Positions 43,402 through 43,805 of a DNA stretch of 43,805 bases are shown piece after piece. The stretch is from Capsulimonadaceae bacterium. Lineage in GTDB: Bacteria > Armatimonadota > Armatimonadia > Armatimonadales > Capsulimonadaceae. Where the stretch lies: contig JARLGU010000040.1 in NCBI GenBank assembly GCA_031292625.1, forward strand, positions 1 to 43,805, read 5' to 3'. The notes beneath the pieces are model-generated. The model ran no database searches. It had not been told where the DNA came from and was given only the letters and a program-made list of their open reading frames with translations. The stretch's first letter is position 1, and the number at the start of each line of letters is the position of its first letter. The translations under genes were made by a program, and so were the position numbers.

Positions 43402-43805
43402 ATGTTTACTCGGTTGCACAGAGCCGCGCTCTGTTTGGCGCTTCTTGTTGGAGCGGCGATTGCGTCGCATGCGCAGGGCGCTTCGGCGGCATCGGCTCTC
43501 GTCATCGATCGCGCGGTTTATCAAGCTGTCGACGGGGCTGGCTCGGCGGACGTCAAAGATGCCTTGTCGAAACTAATTTCAGGCAACACTCTGACGGTCG
43601 TCGTAGGCAACGACACGCTTGGATGCGATCCGGCCGATGGCCACGTAAAGCGGCTTCACGTCGAGTACACGCTGAGCGGCAAGAAGTACTCGCAGGATGT
43701 CGACGAGCAGGGTACGCTCACGATCCCGGATCCCAAGGCGATCCCTTTGACCGGCGCTTCTCCCGCCCCCGCGGGCGCGTCGCTCGTCATCGATCGCGCG
43801 TCGTA
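43402..43805 (+). CDS. Secreted protein with tandem DUF3395-like repeats (5' part)
   Basis: The frame opens at an ATG (43402) with a signal peptide (LCLALLVGAAIASHAQG) and runs off the window after 134 residues. The first repeat, SALVIDRAVYQA through VVVGNDTLGCDPADGHVKRLHVEYTLSGKKYSQDVDEQGTLTIP, has the pattern of the DUF3395 domain found at the C-terminus of DnaJC11-like proteins and in secreted bacterial proteins. A second copy begins at the window edge (SLVIDRASY), joined by a Pro/Ala linker. The function is unknown; the architecture suggests a secreted or envelope-associated adhesion or binding protein. Confidence 0.75.
   Translation, partial: MFTRLHRAALCLALLVGAAIASHAQGASAASALVIDRAVYQAVDGAGSADVKDALSKLISGNTLTVVVGNDTLGCDPADGHVKRLHVEYTLSGKKYSQDVDEQGTLTIPDPKAIPLTGASPAPAGASLVIDRAS

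Noticed and set aside
1-43805. CRISPR arrays, insertion sequences, rRNA genes and known riboswitches
   Set aside because: No regularly spaced repeats, transposase genes, rRNA motifs or riboswitch cores were seen on reading both strands.

Overview
The window looks like a chromosomal segment of a GC-rich, Gram-negative-type bacterium, most likely a member of Armatimonadota close to Capsulimonas. That placement is an inference from gene content: a prepilin-like protein with the H-X9-DG motif (DUF1559 type), a GntR/LacI hybrid regulator next to secreted polysaccharide-active enzymes, and a Phd/RelE pair, mixed with ordinary housekeeping genes. No rRNA or other phylogenetic marker was compared.

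Layout. 1-8147 holds the end of an unidentified gene, an ADP-ribosylglycohydrolase-like protein, an NAD-binding epimerase-like protein, panB, a REC/HD-GYP response regulator, a membrane GT-C/TPR protein and a phytanoyl-CoA-dioxygenase-like enzyme. 8217-12937 is accessory DNA: a Phd/RelE toxin-antitoxin pair, the ruins of a second toxin-antitoxin pair, a degenerate prepilin-like protein, and a peptidoglycan-amidase effector with a cognate-looking membrane immunity protein. Downstream lies a second immunity paralog preceded by the leftover 3' tip of another effector copy. This block is bounded on one side by the 3' end of a tRNA-Glu(CUC) gene and on the other by an imperfect copy (17 of 19 bases) of that 3' end, as expected of an integrated island, although no integrase is visible.

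13097-18093 carries an ECF sigma factor with its coupled membrane partner, a GNAT acetyltransferase, ftsY and a siroheme nitrite/sulfite reductase with a near-perfect sigma-70 promoter. 18365-30313 is a carbohydrate locus: a GntR/LacI regulator, a prepilin-like protein, a large secreted clan-A glycoside hydrolase, an LctP-type permease, a secreted double pectate-lyase-fold protein and a BNR-4 protein. aspS and hisS follow on the minus strand.

33885-35787 is an RloA/RloB (AbiL-like) defence pair in which rloB carries an amber codon inside its most conserved motif. 35868-39750 is a three-gene [FeFe]-hydrogenase operon (hydC-hydB-hydA) preceded by a near-consensus Rex operator, so it is probably tuned to NADH/NAD+. 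The window ends with an NAD(P)-malic enzyme, a truncated and degenerate pyruvate-phosphate-dikinase nucleotide-binding domain, and the start of a secreted protein with tandem DUF3395-like repeats.

Most striking observations: the effector/immunity locus with a displaced effector tip inside a tRNA-bounded island, the nonsense-interrupted rloB, the Rex site before the hydrogenase operon, the stand-alone PPDK-like domain, and an lctP gene without a canonical start codon.
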